A stretch of DNA of 48,951 nt from Alphaproteobacteria bacterium RIFCSPHIGHO2_12_FULL_63_12. GTDB lineage: Bacteria; Pseudomonadota; Alphaproteobacteria; Caulobacterales; Parvularculaceae. Positions 37,913 through 47,828 of the stretch are shown one piece after another (the stretch's first letter is position 1; each line of letters starts with the position of its first letter). Both the position numbers and the translations under genes were made by a program. Location: contig MEMM01000128.1 in the NCBI GenBank assembly GCA_001767925.1, forward strand, positions 56,408 through 105,358, read 5' to 3'. Below the pieces are notes generated by a model. That model was not told where the DNA came from. It ran no database searches and saw nothing but the letters and a program-made list of their open reading frames with translations.

Positions 37913-38707
37913 ATGAAGCAATATCTTGAGCTGCTCGACTGCGTGCTGGACAAGGGCGATGACCGCACCGAGCGCACCGGCACCGGCGCAAGGTCCATCT
38001 TCGGCCACCAGATGCGATTCGATCTCGAAGCCGGGTTTCCGCTGCTGACGACGAAAAAGCTGCATTTGAAATCGATCATCCACGAGCTGTTGTGGTTCGT
38101 CGCCGGCGACACCAATATCGCCTATCTGAAGAGACATGGCGTCAGCATCTGGGACGAATGGGCGGATGAGAACGGCGAACTTGGTCCGGTCTATGGCCGT
38201 CAGTGGCGCTCCTGGCCGGCGCCGGACGGCGGAACGATCGATCAGCTTTCCTGGGTTGTCGACGAGTTGAAGAAAAATCCCTCCTCGCGGCGGCTTGTGG
38301 TCAGCGCCTGGAATCCCGTCGAAATCGCCGACATGGCGCTGCCGCCCTGTCACTGTCTCTTTCAGTTCTTTGTCTCGAAGGGCCGGCTATCCTGCCAGCT
38401 TTACCAGCGTTCGGCGGATGTGTTTCTCGGTGTGCCGTTCAACATCGCGTCCTATGCGCTGCTCACCCATATGGTGGCGCAGACGGTTGGGCTGAAACCG
38501 GGGGACTTCGTGCACTCGCTTGGCGACGCGCATCTTTATCACAACCATTTCGATCAGGCCCGCGAACAGCTCAAGCGTCAGCCGGGACCGTTGCCGCGTC
38601 TCCAGCTCAATCCCGACATCAAAAGCATTTTTGATTTCACCTATGAGGATATCGCGGTTCTCGGCTATGCGGCCGCGCCGTCGATCAAGGCGCCGATAGC
38701 CGTATGA
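37913..38707 (+). CDS. thyA: Thymidylate synthase
   Basis: '[25 protein letters not shown]', active site '[12 protein letters not shown]'. Confidence 0.98.
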   Translation: MKQYLELLDCVLDKGDDRTERTGTGARSIFGHQMRFDLEAGFPLLTTKKLHLKSIIHELLWFVAGDTNIAYLKRHGVSIWDEWADENGELGPVYGRQWRSWPAPDGGTIDQLSWVVDELKKNPSSRRLVVSAWNPVEIADMALPPCHCLFQFFVSKGRLSCQLYQRSADVFLGVPFNIASYALLTHMVAQTVGLKPGDFVHSLGDAHLYHNHFDQAREQLKRQPGPLPRLQLNPDIKSIFDFTYEDIAVLGYAAAPSIKAPIAV

Positions 38708-39186
38708 GTTTGAAGATCCGTTCCGCCGTCAGCGGCGACGCCGCCATCGTCCTTCAGTTCATCCGCGATCTTGCGGTCTATGAAAAACTTGGCCATGCGG
38801 CGGTCGCCTCCGTCGCCGACATCGATCGCGCGCTGTTTTGCGACAGTCCGAAGGTGTTCGCGCTGATCGCCGAATGGGAGGGGAAACCCTGCGGCCTCGC
38901 GCTGTATTTTTTCAACTTCTCGACTTTCCTTGGCAAGCACGGCGTATACCTTGAAGATTTGTTCGTGCCGGAAAAAGACCGCGGCAAGGGGATCGGCAAG
39001 GCGCTGCTTGTCCGCCTCGCCCAGATTGCAAAAGAAAATGATTGCGGCCGGCTTGAATGGTCGGTGCTCGACTGGAACGCGCCGTCGATCGCGTTCTACA
39101 AATCGCTCGGCGCCGCGGCGATGGATGAATGGACGATCTACCGTCTGACGGGCGACGCGCTTTCCAGACTGGCCGGCGAGAAGTGA
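38704..39186 (+). CDS. GNAT family N-acetyltransferase
   Basis: '[55 protein letters not shown]'. Confidence 0.93.
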   Translation: MSLKIRSAVSGDAAIVLQFIRDLAVYEKLGHAAVASVADIDRALFCDSPKVFALIAEWEGKPCGLALYFFNFSTFLGKHGVYLEDLFVPEKDRGKGIGKALLVRLAQIAKENDCGRLEWSVLDWNAPSIAFYKSLGAAAMDEWTIYRLTGDALSRLAGEK

Positions 39187-39686
39187 CGCGGATTTCGCTC
39201 ATTGTCGCGGTCGCGCACAACGGCGTCATCGGCCGCGATGGCGGGCTCGCCTGGAAAATTTCCGACGATTTGAAGCGGTTCAGGGAAATCACCACCGGGC
39301 ATCCGGTCATCATGGGACGCAAGACCTTCGACTCGATTGGAAAACCGCTGCCGAAGAGAACGAACATCGTCGTCAGCCGCACGATGGGTGAAACAGATGG
39401 CGTCTTCGTCGCGCGGACGGTCGAAGAGGCGCTTGACGAGGCGCGGCGCGCTGCCGCCGAGATGAACGTCGACGAAGTCTTCGTAATCGGCGGCGCCGAT
39501 CTCTATAAAATGACGCTGCCCTTCGCCGACCGCATTTACCTCACTGAGGTCGATGCGCAGGTTATGGGCGACGTCCACTTTCCGCCGATCGACGAGGCGC
39601 AGTGGGGCAGGCGTCCGACCGGCCGGGCGGCGAAATCGGACCGTAATCAGTACGATTGCGCGTTTTTCATCTTGGACCGTCGCTAA
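39183..39686 (+). CDS. folA: Dihydrofolate reductase
   Basis: 'ISLIVAVAHNGVIGRDGGLAWKISDDLKRF', 'VIMGRKTFDSIGKPLPKRTNIVVSR'; GTG start overlapping upstream TGA. Confidence 0.96.
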   Translation: MTRISLIVAVAHNGVIGRDGGLAWKISDDLKRFREITTGHPVIMGRKTFDSIGKPLPKRTNIVVSRTMGETDGVFVARTVEEALDEARRAAAEMNVDEVFVIGGADLYKMTLPFADRIYLTEVDAQVMGDVHFPPIDEAQWGRRPTGRAAKSDRNQYDCAFFILDRR

Positions 39687-39840
39687 AGCGCTGAAAGCGC
39701 TGGTAAATTTTAGACGGTATTCGCTTAAAACTGGTTGGCCGTCCGTAGGCCGGCGTTTACGATGCGCCTGAGAAAATAGGAGGCTCTTCCGGCTGCGCCT
39801 GAACAAGGCTATGGCGCTGCCGCACGACATGGAGGGGGCC

Positions 39841-40992
39841 ATGAGAATCATCTGTCTGCTGGGGGCGAGCGCATTTGCCGCGCAGGCCGCGTCCGCAGAA
39901 AGCGTTCGCGCTGAAACGTGCCGTAAGGGCGACGACGTTCGCACGATCGAGGTCGTGTCGCCAGGAACCGTCGGACTTGCCTGCGATGTCGTCTATTCCC
40001 GTGACGGCGGCTCGAATGTCGCGGTTCCCTATAATGCGAATGTCGATATGGATTTTTGCCGTGCGCGCGCGGCGGAACTCGCCGTTAATCTGACCGCGGA
40101 AGGTTTCGACTGCGCAACTTCAGCCTCACACGCGGTTGAAGCCTCGCTTGCGGGCGGCGCAGGCGCCGTCGATCCGGCGGATGCGCCGCTCAATCAGCAA
40201 TTAAAGCAGTTCGACCTAGCAGACGATGCGGTCGCCGCGACGCCGCCGCCAGTGCTAGCAGCGGAGTCGATGCCGCCGGCAGACAGCGAACCTGCCGTGA
40301 TCGCTTCCGCCGATCAGCCTGGAGCGCTCGAACAGCCGCAGGCGATTGATCCGGCGCAAGTCGCGACGGTCAAGCCGGCGGCTGACGTCGCGATCGACAA
40401 GCCGGCACCGGCCGAGCCCATCCAGCTCGCCGCCGACGCGCGCGTCAGCGAATATCGCGCGCCAAAGCCGCCGAGGGCGAAAGGTCCCGGACGGCTGGTC
40501 GGCGCGCAACCGTCAATTGAAGACATCATCGATGTCTCGACGGCGCCCGCCGCCGCCAAAAAACCCGCTTCGGCTCCTGCGCCGAGCGCAAGCGCGACGC
40601 CCGGACGGTCGGCGAACGAGATCATTCGCGGCGTTCTCGCCGCCAATGAAGCGGCTTGGAACGAAGGCAATCTCGATGCGTTCATGGGCGGCTATGTAAA
40701 CAGCGCCGACCTGCTGATGGTGAAGGATGCGGTCGTGTCCACCGGCTGGCGCGATGTCAAAAAATCCTTCGAGCAGGACATCGCCGCGAATGCAGGAATG
40801 GGACGGCTGAGTTTTGAGGATGTCGAGGTCTCGCTGACGGCGCCGGATGTTGCAACCGTTGTCGGGCGCTACGCGCTCGCGCGCGGCGGCGCCCAAACGG
40901 GCGGCGTGATGACGCTTGTCATGAAACAGGTCGATGGCCGCTGGCGCATTGTGCAAGATACTCGCGTCGCGAATAGTGCGCCTACGCCCTGA
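39841..40992 (+). CDS. Predicted secreted protein with C-terminal SnoaL/DUF4440 (NTF2-like) domain
   Basis: Signal peptide MRIICLLGASAFAAQAASA; Ala/Pro-rich linker; C-term 'NEAAWNEGNLDAFMGGYVNSADLLMV...VDGRWRIVQDTRVA'. Confidence 0.75.
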   Translation: MRIICLLGASAFAAQAASAESVRAETCRKGDDVRTIEVVSPGTVGLACDVVYSRDGGSNVAVPYNANVDMDFCRARAAELAVNLTAEGFDCATSASHAVEASLAGGAGAVDPADAPLNQQLKQFDLADDAVAATPPPVLAAESMPPADSEPAVIASADQPGALEQPQAIDPAQVATVKPAADVAIDKPAPAEPIQLAADARVSEYRAPKPPRAKGPGRLVGAQPSIEDIIDVSTAPAAAKKPASAPAPSASATPGRSANEIIRGVLAANEAAWNEGNLDAFMGGYVNSADLLMVKDAVVSTGWRDVKKSFEQDIAANAGMGRLSFEDVEVSLTAPDVATVVGRYALARGGAQTGGVMTLVMKQVDGRWRIVQDTRVANSAPTP

Positions 40993-42070
40993 AGCCGCCT
41001 GAAATTTTTTCTGCGAGTTGCGCAATCATCTTGGCGGGCGTCGCATTGGGATCGCGCGCGGCAAGCGGAATGCCTTCATCCGACGCGATCCTTAGATCGG
41101 GGAAAATCGGCAACGCGCCGAGGAACGGCGCGCCCAGATCTTTCGCGGCCTGTTCCGCGCCGCCTTTGCCGAAAAGGTAAAGTCTATCGCCGCCGGCGGC
41201 GTCGAGCCACGCCATGTTCTCGATGATGCCGATGATCGGCACTTTCACCTTGCGGAAGAATTCGACGCCTCGGCGAACGTCCGCGAGCGCCATTTCCTGC
41301 GGGGTTGAGACAATGATCGCGCCGGTGAGGCGTTTGGTCTGCGCCAGCGACAGATGCGCGTCGCCGGTGCCGGGCGGAGTGTCGATCACGAGGACGTCGA
41401 GCGCGCCCCAGGCGACGTCGGCGATCAGCTGGCGAAGCGCGCCCATGACCAGGGGCCCGCGCCAGGCGAGCGCCTGATCCGCGTCGACAAGGAGACCGAT
41501 CGACATCGATTTGACGCCGAACTTATCGACCGGAATGATCTTGCCGTCGACAATTTCGGGCCGGCCGGAAAGGCCGAACAGGGTCGGCAGGGAGGGACCG
41601 TATATGTCGGCGTCAAGGAGGCCGACGCTGAGGCCCCGCCGCGCCAGCGCGACCGCGAGATTGGCGGCGAGTGTCGATTTGCCGACGCCGCCTTTGCCGC
41701 TGGCGACCGCGATGACGTTCCTGACGTCTTTCAGCTCCTGGCCGGCCGCTTCGATCCGCGACGGCTTCGTGAGGCCGAAGGGATTGGCGTGTCCGCCGGG
41801 TTTCGCCCCGGCCGCCGCGTCGCGATGGCCGGCGGCGACCGCCGCCACGCGGGCGACGCCCTTGACCGCTTCGGCGGCGGCCGTCGCGGCGGCGAGAATT
41901 TTTTCCGGGTCGCCGCCGGCTTTCGCCGCGTTCAGGGTAAATCGGACGACGCCCTGCGTCGTCGCGCTAAGGCCCTCAATCGCCCCAGAGGAGACGATAT
42001 CTCCCCCGCCGGGAACAGGGACCGCCTTCAGCGCGGCCCGGACTTTCATCAGCAGGTTTGCGTCGCTCAT
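40982..42070 (-). CDS. Mrp/NBP35 family P-loop ATPase, Fe-S carrier
   Basis: 'VASGKGGVGKSTLAANLAVALARRGLSVGLLDADIYGPS'; N-terminal DUF59-type domain. Confidence 0.95.
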   Translation of the reverse strand: MSDANLLMKVRAALKAVPVPGGGDIVSSGAIEGLSATTQGVVRFTLNAAKAGGDPEKILAAATAAAEAVKGVARVAAVAAGHRDAAAGAKPGGHANPFGLTKPSRIEAAGQELKDVRNVIAVASGKGGVGKSTLAANLAVALARRGLSVGLLDADIYGPSLPTLFGLSGRPEIVDGKIIPVDKFGVKSMSIGLLVDADQALAWRGPLVMGALRQLIADVAWGALDVLVIDTPPGTGDAHLSLAQTKRLTGAIIVSTPQEMALADVRRGVEFFRKVKVPIIGIIENMAWLDAAGGDRLYLFGKGGAEQAAKDLGAPFLGALPIFPDLRIASDEGIPLAARDPNATPAKMIAQLAEKISGGFRA

Positions 42071-42228
42071 TTGAGGTGCCCGATCCAAGTCCCTGATAGA
42101 GGTCGCTAAAAATCCGCCGGTCTCATTGCGCCGGCGGAAAGCGTTGACATATATACGGCTCACTCTTTTGGCGAGCCCGAACCGGCCGCCCTCCCTTGCG
42201 AACGCCGATCTGGCGAGAAGGACGATGA

Positions 42229-43395
42229 ATGCCCTGGCAGGATAATACAGGAAAAGGCGGCGGCCGCGGGCCTGTGCGCGGACCTTGGGGCCAAACGCCG
42301 CGCCCGCCTGGCGGCGGCGACAATGGCGGCGGCAAGGGGCCTGGCCGGGGCGGCGAACCCCCCGATCTCGACGAATTGCTGCGCGCCTCCAAACAGCGGC
42401 TGAAGCGCGCGTTTCCCGGCGCTGGCGGCGGCGGCGGTCAAGGGTTTCAGTGGTCGCCCAAGATGGGCGCCTTCGCCGGCGCGGGTCTGGTTCTGCTCTG
42501 GGCGATTTCGGGAATCTATCAGGTCGGCCCGCAAGAGCAGGGCGTCACCACGACCTTCGGCAAATATGCCGGGCTGACCGGTCCGGGACTGCATTGGCGT
42601 GCGCCGATGATTCAGGATGTAAAACTCGTTCCTGTCGACAAGCAGCAGACGGCGACGATCGACGGCTCCGGGGCTTCTGGCGCGAACGCGCAGGAAAACC
42701 TGATGCTGACGAGCGACCGGAACATCGTCGACATCAGCTTCACCGTCGACTGGAAAATCAGCCGCGCGTCCGTCCCCGAGGGAGAGCTGCCGAACGCGGC
42801 CAAATTCATCTTCAATATTGAAGATCCCGAAGAGATGGTGAAGGCCGTCGCCGCGGCGGCGATGCGCGAGACAATTGGCGCAAAAGAGCTTGAGCCGATC
42901 ATCACCAGCGGCCAGGCCGACGTCGTCGAACAAACCCGCGTTCGGATTCAGGAAACGCTCGATTCTTACAAGAGCGGCATCGAAGTTTTGCGCGTCAACA
43001 TGGAAAAACCGGAAGTTCCCGGCGCCGTGCGCGACGCCTTCGCCGACGTGATCAAGGCGCGCAACGAAAAGGACCGGATGGTCAACGAAGCGCAACGAGA
43101 GTCGAACCAGATCATCCCGGTCGCCGAAGGCGATGCGCTGAAGATAATTCAGGAAGCGCGCGCCTATTCCGCGCGCGTCGAAGCTGATTCTGTCGGACAG
43201 GCGGACAGGTTCAACAAGATCTACGAAGAATACCGCCGCGCACCGCAAGTGACGCGTCAGCGGATGTATCTTGAGACGGTCGAGTCGGTTCTCGGCGATA
43301 TGAACAAGATCATCATCGACAAGAAGGCGAGCGGCGGCGTGGTGCCGTATCTTCCTCTCAATGAACTGAAATCGAACAGCCAGCAGGTTAATTGA
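42229..43395 (+). CDS. hflK: FtsH protease activity modulator HflK
   Basis: Gly-rich N-terminus and SPFH domain; immediately upstream of hflC. Confidence 0.95.
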   Translation: MPWQDNTGKGGGRGPVRGPWGQTPRPPGGGDNGGGKGPGRGGEPPDLDELLRASKQRLKRAFPGAGGGGGQGFQWSPKMGAFAGAGLVLLWAISGIYQVGPQEQGVTTTFGKYAGLTGPGLHWRAPMIQDVKLVPVDKQQTATIDGSGASGANAQENLMLTSDRNIVDISFTVDWKISRASVPEGELPNAAKFIFNIEDPEEMVKAVAAAAMRETIGAKELEPIITSGQADVVEQTRVRIQETLDSYKSGIEVLRVNMEKPEVPGAVRDAFADVIKARNEKDRMVNEAQRESNQIIPVAEGDALKIIQEARAYSARVEADSVGQADRFNKIYEEYRRAPQVTRQRMYLETVESVLGDMNKIIIDKKASGGVVPYLPLNELKSNSQQVN

Positions 43396-43396
43396 G

Positions 43397-44422
43397 ATGG
43401 CGCAAAACAGATTATTCTTCGCAATTTTCGGCTCGCTTGTCGCGCTGCTGTTCGTGGCGCGGGCGTGCACCTTCGTCGTCAAGGAAACCGAGACCGCGAT
43501 CGTCATCGTCCTTGGAAGTCCCAAGGGCGTCATCTCGAAAGCGGGCCTCAATCTGAAATTGCCCTGGGCCGATATCGTCAAGATCGACAAACGCAATCTT
43601 GAATACGATCTCGTGAAGGCGATGGAGATTACCGACGTCAATCAGGAACGGCTGACGGTCGACGCCTTCGCACGCTACCGGATCATCGATCCGCTCGTTT
43701 ATTATCAGAGCTTCAAGAGCGGCGCCGGCGACGACGCGGGTCTAAAGCGCGCCGGACAACTCGGCATCGAGCGGATCATGCAGAACGCGCTGCGTCAGAC
43801 CCTCGGCGAGGTTAGCATCGAGGATATCGTCACCAAGCTTCGCGCTGAGCTGATGCACCGGATCGCCAAACGGATGGAAAGCGAAGCGAGGAAATTCGGC
43901 GTCGAAATCATCGACGTCAAAATACGGCGTGCCGATTATCCGGCGGATATCGCCCAGACGGTCTACGATCAGATGAGTTCGGCGCGGACCGAGGAAGCCG
44001 AATTGATCCGCTCCGAAGGTCAGCGCGACAGCACCCGCATCAAGGCCGAAGCCAACCGCAAGCGGGCCGAGATCCTCGCCGACGCCAACCGGGCGTCGCT
44101 GGAGATCACCGGTCAGGCCGACGCGACGCGGAACTGCATTTTCGCCGGCGCCTATGACGGACTTCCGGTTGTGGTCGAAAGCGTCAAAACCAAAGCGACG
44201 CCCGCGGAAGAGGCATCGGGAGCGACCAATTACGGGGTCGGCATCACCTGCCGGTTCGCCGACGGCCCCGCGACCAGAGACCCCCAGCGGGCCGAGTTTT
44301 TCGCCTTTTACCGGTCGATGCTCGCCTATGAGGAGGCGCTGAAAAAGGGGAATTCGACCATCTTGCTCTCTCCTGACAGCGAATTCCTGCGCTATCTCAA
44401 TAACCTGCAGGGCCAGCGCTAG
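43397..44422 (+). CDS. hflC: Protease modulator HflC
   Basis: 'FVVKETETAIVIVLGSPKGVI...LEYDLVKAMEITDVNQERLTVDAFARYRI'. Confidence 0.95.
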   Translation: MAQNRLFFAIFGSLVALLFVARACTFVVKETETAIVIVLGSPKGVISKAGLNLKLPWADIVKIDKRNLEYDLVKAMEITDVNQERLTVDAFARYRIIDPLVYYQSFKSGAGDDAGLKRAGQLGIERIMQNALRQTLGEVSIEDIVTKLRAELMHRIAKRMESEARKFGVEIIDVKIRRADYPADIAQTVYDQMSSARTEEAELIRSEGQRDSTRIKAEANRKRAEILADANRASLEITGQADATRNCIFAGAYDGLPVVVESVKTKATPAEEASGATNYGVGITCRFADGPATRDPQRAEFFAFYRSMLAYEEALKKGNSTILLSPDSEFLRYLNNLQGQR

Positions 44423-44532
44423 GGCTCGGATAACCGCTTTGCCGTCCGGCGTATTTCCGGTAACCTTCGCTTGGTATCAAGCGGGGACCGCCCGGAGATC
44501 TGACTTCCTGCGGCGGCGTCAAAGGCGAGGGT

Positions 44533-45900
44533 ATGGCGTTGAAATTCCTGGTATCGGCGGTTGCCGCCGTGGCGATAACTGTATCCGCGGCGGCGCAGGC
44601 CGCGCCGCGCGGGACGCCCGAAAGTTTCGCCGATCTCGCCGAGCGATTGTCGCCGGCGGTGGTCAATATCTCCTCGGCCCAAAAGACGCCGGGCGCCAAA
44701 GCGTCCGGGGATAACTCGCAGCTTCAGAAAAAATTCAGCCCGCAGGCGGTCTCGCTGGGGTCTGGCTTCATCGTCGATCCCAAGGGCATCGTCGTCACCA
44801 ATAACCATGTCATCGACAACGCCGATCAGGTGACGGTTACCATGCATGACGGCCGGGAATTCAAGGCGACCATTCGCGCGGTCGACCGTGAGACCGACAT
44901 CGCCGTCCTTCAGCTCGATGCGCCGCCGGCGAAACTTCCGTTCGTATCGTTTGGCGATTCGACGGTGGCGCGCGTCGGCGACTGGGTGCTGGCGATCGGC
45001 AATCCCTTCGGTCTTGGCGGAACGGTGACGGTCGGCATCATTTCGGCGCGCAATCGCGACATCGACGCCGGCAATTTCGACGATTTCATCCAGACCGACG
45101 CCGCCATCAATCGCGGCAATTCCGGCGGCCCCCTGTTCGACATGGCCGGCAAGGTCATCGGCATCAACACGGCGATTTATTCGCAGACCGGCGGTTCGGT
45201 CGGCGTCGGCTTTGCGGTTCCGTCGGATCTCGCAGGCGTTGTCGTCGAGCAGCTTTTGGCCAATGGCGAGACCCGCCGCGGATGGCTGGGCGTTTCGATC
45301 GACGAAATGACGCCGAAACTTGCGACCGAGCTTGGCTTCGATCGTCCACGCGGCGCGGTCGTTTCCGTCGTTCGTCCGAACAGCCCGGCGCTGTCGGCGG
45401 GCGTGCAGCCGAACGACATCATACTCGATTTCAACAAGCGCCCCGTTAATACAGTTCGCGACCTGACGCGCGCTGTCGCCGACACCCCCGTCGGGTCGAC
45501 GGTGCCGATGACAGTCCTGCGCGACGGCAAGCGCGTGATCTTGCGCGTCACCGTCGATCGCCGCGAAACGCGGGTTTTGGCGAACGCGCCAGGCCCGCAA
45601 TTGCAGGGCGGCCTGAAGACGTCGGGCCTGACGCTTGAGCGCCCGACGCGGGACGTCATTGAAGCCTTCGGCCTTGCGCCGGACACCGAAGGCGTCGTCG
45701 TCACCGCGGTCGATCCCGACAGCCAGGCGGCGATCGTGCTGCAGCCGGGAGACATCATTCTCGAAATCGGCTGGGAGCGCATGACGCGCCCCGAGGCGGC
45801 GGCGACCAAGCTCGACAAATTGCGCAATCTGAATTCCGGGCCGGTGCAGATCTATGTCCAGCGCGGCGAGCTGTTGTTCTACGAGTCGCTGCGGCCCTGA
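44533..45900 (+). CDS. Do/Deg-family periplasmic serine endopeptidase with PDZ domains
   Basis: Triad: 'VVTNNHVIDNA', 'DRETDIAVLQLD', 'NRGNSGGPLFD'; signal peptide. Confidence 0.95.
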   Translation: MALKFLVSAVAAVAITVSAAAQAAPRGTPESFADLAERLSPAVVNISSAQKTPGAKASGDNSQLQKKFSPQAVSLGSGFIVDPKGIVVTNNHVIDNADQVTVTMHDGREFKATIRAVDRETDIAVLQLDAPPAKLPFVSFGDSTVARVGDWVLAIGNPFGLGGTVTVGIISARNRDIDAGNFDDFIQTDAAINRGNSGGPLFDMAGKVIGINTAIYSQTGGSVGVGFAVPSDLAGVVVEQLLANGETRRGWLGVSIDEMTPKLATELGFDRPRGAVVSVVRPNSPALSAGVQPNDIILDFNKRPVNTVRDLTRAVADTPVGSTVPMTVLRDGKRVILRVTVDRRETRVLANAPGPQLQGGLKTSGLTLERPTRDVIEAFGLAPDTEGVVVTAVDPDSQAAIVLQPGDIILEIGWERMTRPEAAATKLDKLRNLNSGPVQIYVQRGELLFYESLRP

Positions 45901-45921
45901 GGGCGAAGTTTTACCCCCGCC

Positions 45922-46827
45922 TCAAAGAAATTCCGCCTGCGGAATGCCTTGCGCGTAAAGCAGCGCCGTCAGATCGCCATGCCGGATCGAGGCGTCGGCC
46001 GCCGCCGCGACTTTCGGCTTGGCGCGAAAGGCGACGCCTAATCCCGCCGCGCCGATCATGTCGAGATCATTCGCCCCGTCGCCGACGGCGAGTGTTTGGC
46101 TGAGCGGGATCGCCATCGCGTCGGCATGGAGGCGCAGCGCCGCCTCTTTCGCCTCGCGCCCGAGGATCGGCAGTCCCACCTCGCCGGTGAGCGCGCCTTT
46201 CTCGATCATCAACTCATTCGCCTGATGCTGGTGAAAGCCGACGAGCGCCGCGACACGCGCGACAAAATAGGTGAACCCTCCGGAGACGAGCATCGTCCGG
46301 GCGCCCCAACCGTTCATGGTCGCAACCAGCGTCGTCGCGCCCGGCGTCAGCGAAATGCGGCTCCGGAACGCTTCTTCGAGAACGGTTTCCGGCAAGCCCT
46401 TCAGCATGCCGACCCGCGCCCTCAGCGCCGCCTCGAAATCAAGCTCGCCGCGCATCGCGCGTTCAGTGATGTCGGAAATCTCGGCTTTCAGCCCGGCGAA
46501 ATCGGCAAGCTCATCGATGCATTCCTGACCGATGATCGTTGAATCCATGTCGGCGATCAAAAGCTGCTTGCGGCGCTGCGCCGCCGGCTGGACGATGACA
46601 TCGACCGGCGCGCCGGCGAGGATTGGGCCAAGCGCCGCTTCGGCCTCTGTCCGGCCGGCCGGCCACTCGACCAGAAAGTCTTCGGCGATGTTTTCAGCTA
46701 GCGTGCGCCGCATGATCTGCGCGCCGTCGCCATAGTCGAGAAGGCATAGCGCGACCTCGTCGACAAGCTCGTCGCTGAGCGCTTCGTCGTCCGGATTGCA
46801 AACAAGCGTGATTGCGGTAACAGACAT
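45922..46827 (-). CDS. serB: Phosphoserine phosphatase
   Basis: 'LIADMDSTIIGQECIDELADFAGLK', 'VSGGFTYFV', 'VGDGANDLDMIGAAGLGVAF'. Confidence 0.95.
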   Translation of the reverse strand: MSVTAITLVCNPDDEALSDELVDEVALCLLDYGDGAQIMRRTLAENIAEDFLVEWPAGRTEAEAALGPILAGAPVDVIVQPAAQRRKQLLIADMDSTIIGQECIDELADFAGLKAEISDITERAMRGELDFEAALRARVGMLKGLPETVLEEAFRSRISLTPGATTLVATMNGWGARTMLVSGGFTYFVARVAALVGFHQHQANELMIEKGALTGEVGLPILGREAKEAALRLHADAMAIPLSQTLAVGDGANDLDMIGAAGLGVAFRAKPKVAAAADASIRHGDLTALLYAQGIPQAEFL

Positions 46828-47764
46828 GAAGATGCCGGAGAAAATGAGAAAAAGGACGATCCTTATCGCAGGACCGACCGCGAGCGGCAAGTCGGCGGCC
46901 GCACTCGCGCTCGCGGAAAAAGTCGGCGGCGAGATCGTCAACGCCGATGCGCTGCAGGTCTATCATGACCTCACTATTCTATCGGCGCGTCCGACGGCGG
47001 CGGACGTAGCGCAAGCGCCGCACCATCTCTACGGCATTGTCGACGGCGCCGTCAGATATTCCGCAGGCGAATGGTCTCGGGCGGCGGCGCCCGCGATCAA
47101 CGATATTCACCGGCGCGGAAAGGCGGCGATCATCGCCGGCGGCACCGGGCTTTATTTTCGCGCGCTTGAACGGGGTCTTTCGTTAGCGCCGCCGATCCCG
47201 GACGAGGTACGCGCCGCGGCGGCCGAACGATTTGAGTCGATCGGCGCTGACGCCTTCCGGGCGGAAGTCCTCGCCTTCGATCCGGGAATGGCGCGCCTCG
47301 CGCCCGCCGACCGCCAGCGGCACATAAGGGCGTGGGAAGTCTTCAAGGCGTCCGGCGCGCCGCTGTCGGAAATTCAACGAAGACCCGGCGCGCCGTTGGT
47401 CGACCGGATCGACGCGAAAATTATCATCGACCCCCCGCGCGCGGCGCTCTATGCGGCGATTGACGCGCGGTTCGACCGCATGGTCGCCGACGGCGCGCTC
47501 GCCGAAGCGAAAGCCCTTCTCGATCGCGATCTCGACCGTGGCCTGCCGGTGATGAAAGCGGTCGGCGCGGCGGAACTGATCGCCTATTTACGGGGCGTCC
47601 ATTCGCTAGATGACGCGACCCTCCTCGCCAAGCAAAACACGCGGCGTTTCGCCAAGCGCCAAATGACCTGGTTTCGGCATCAGGCGGCGGACTGGCTCCG
47701 CGCCGCGTCGCCGCTAGAGGCGGCGGACGCCGCTTTCGTTGCCAGCGCGTCGCCGCGGGGCTAG
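46826..47764 (+). CDS. miaA: tRNA dimethylallyltransferase
   Basis: 'LIAGPTASGKSAAALALAEKVGGEIVNADALQVYHDL'; start 46826, 46832 or 46844. Confidence 0.95.
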   Translation: MKMPEKMRKRTILIAGPTASGKSAAALALAEKVGGEIVNADALQVYHDLTILSARPTAADVAQAPHHLYGIVDGAVRYSAGEWSRAAAPAINDIHRRGKAAIIAGGTGLYFRALERGLSLAPPIPDEVRAAAAERFESIGADAFRAEVLAFDPGMARLAPADRQRHIRAWEVFKASGAPLSEIQRRPGAPLVDRIDAKIIIDPPRAALYAAIDARFDRMVADGALAEAKALLDRDLDRGLPVMKAVGAAELIAYLRGVHSLDDATLLAKQNTRRFAKRQMTWFRHQAADWLRAASPLEAADAAFVASASPRG

Positions 47765-47828
47765 GGATTTGCCGTGACAACCGGCGCGCCATCGCCGGTT
47801 GAGATCTCTTGCGTGGAGTAAAGATTTA

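Noticed and set aside
37805-38353. N-terminal 183-aa extension of ORF 36281..38353
   Set aside because: Overlaps thyA antisense; true start is most likely MTEETKK at 37804
42160-43641. 493-aa minus-strand ORF
   Set aside because: Antisense to hflK/hflC; no family motifs
44419-45600. 393-aa minus-strand ORF
   Set aside because: Antisense to the Deg-type protease; Arg/Asp-rich composition
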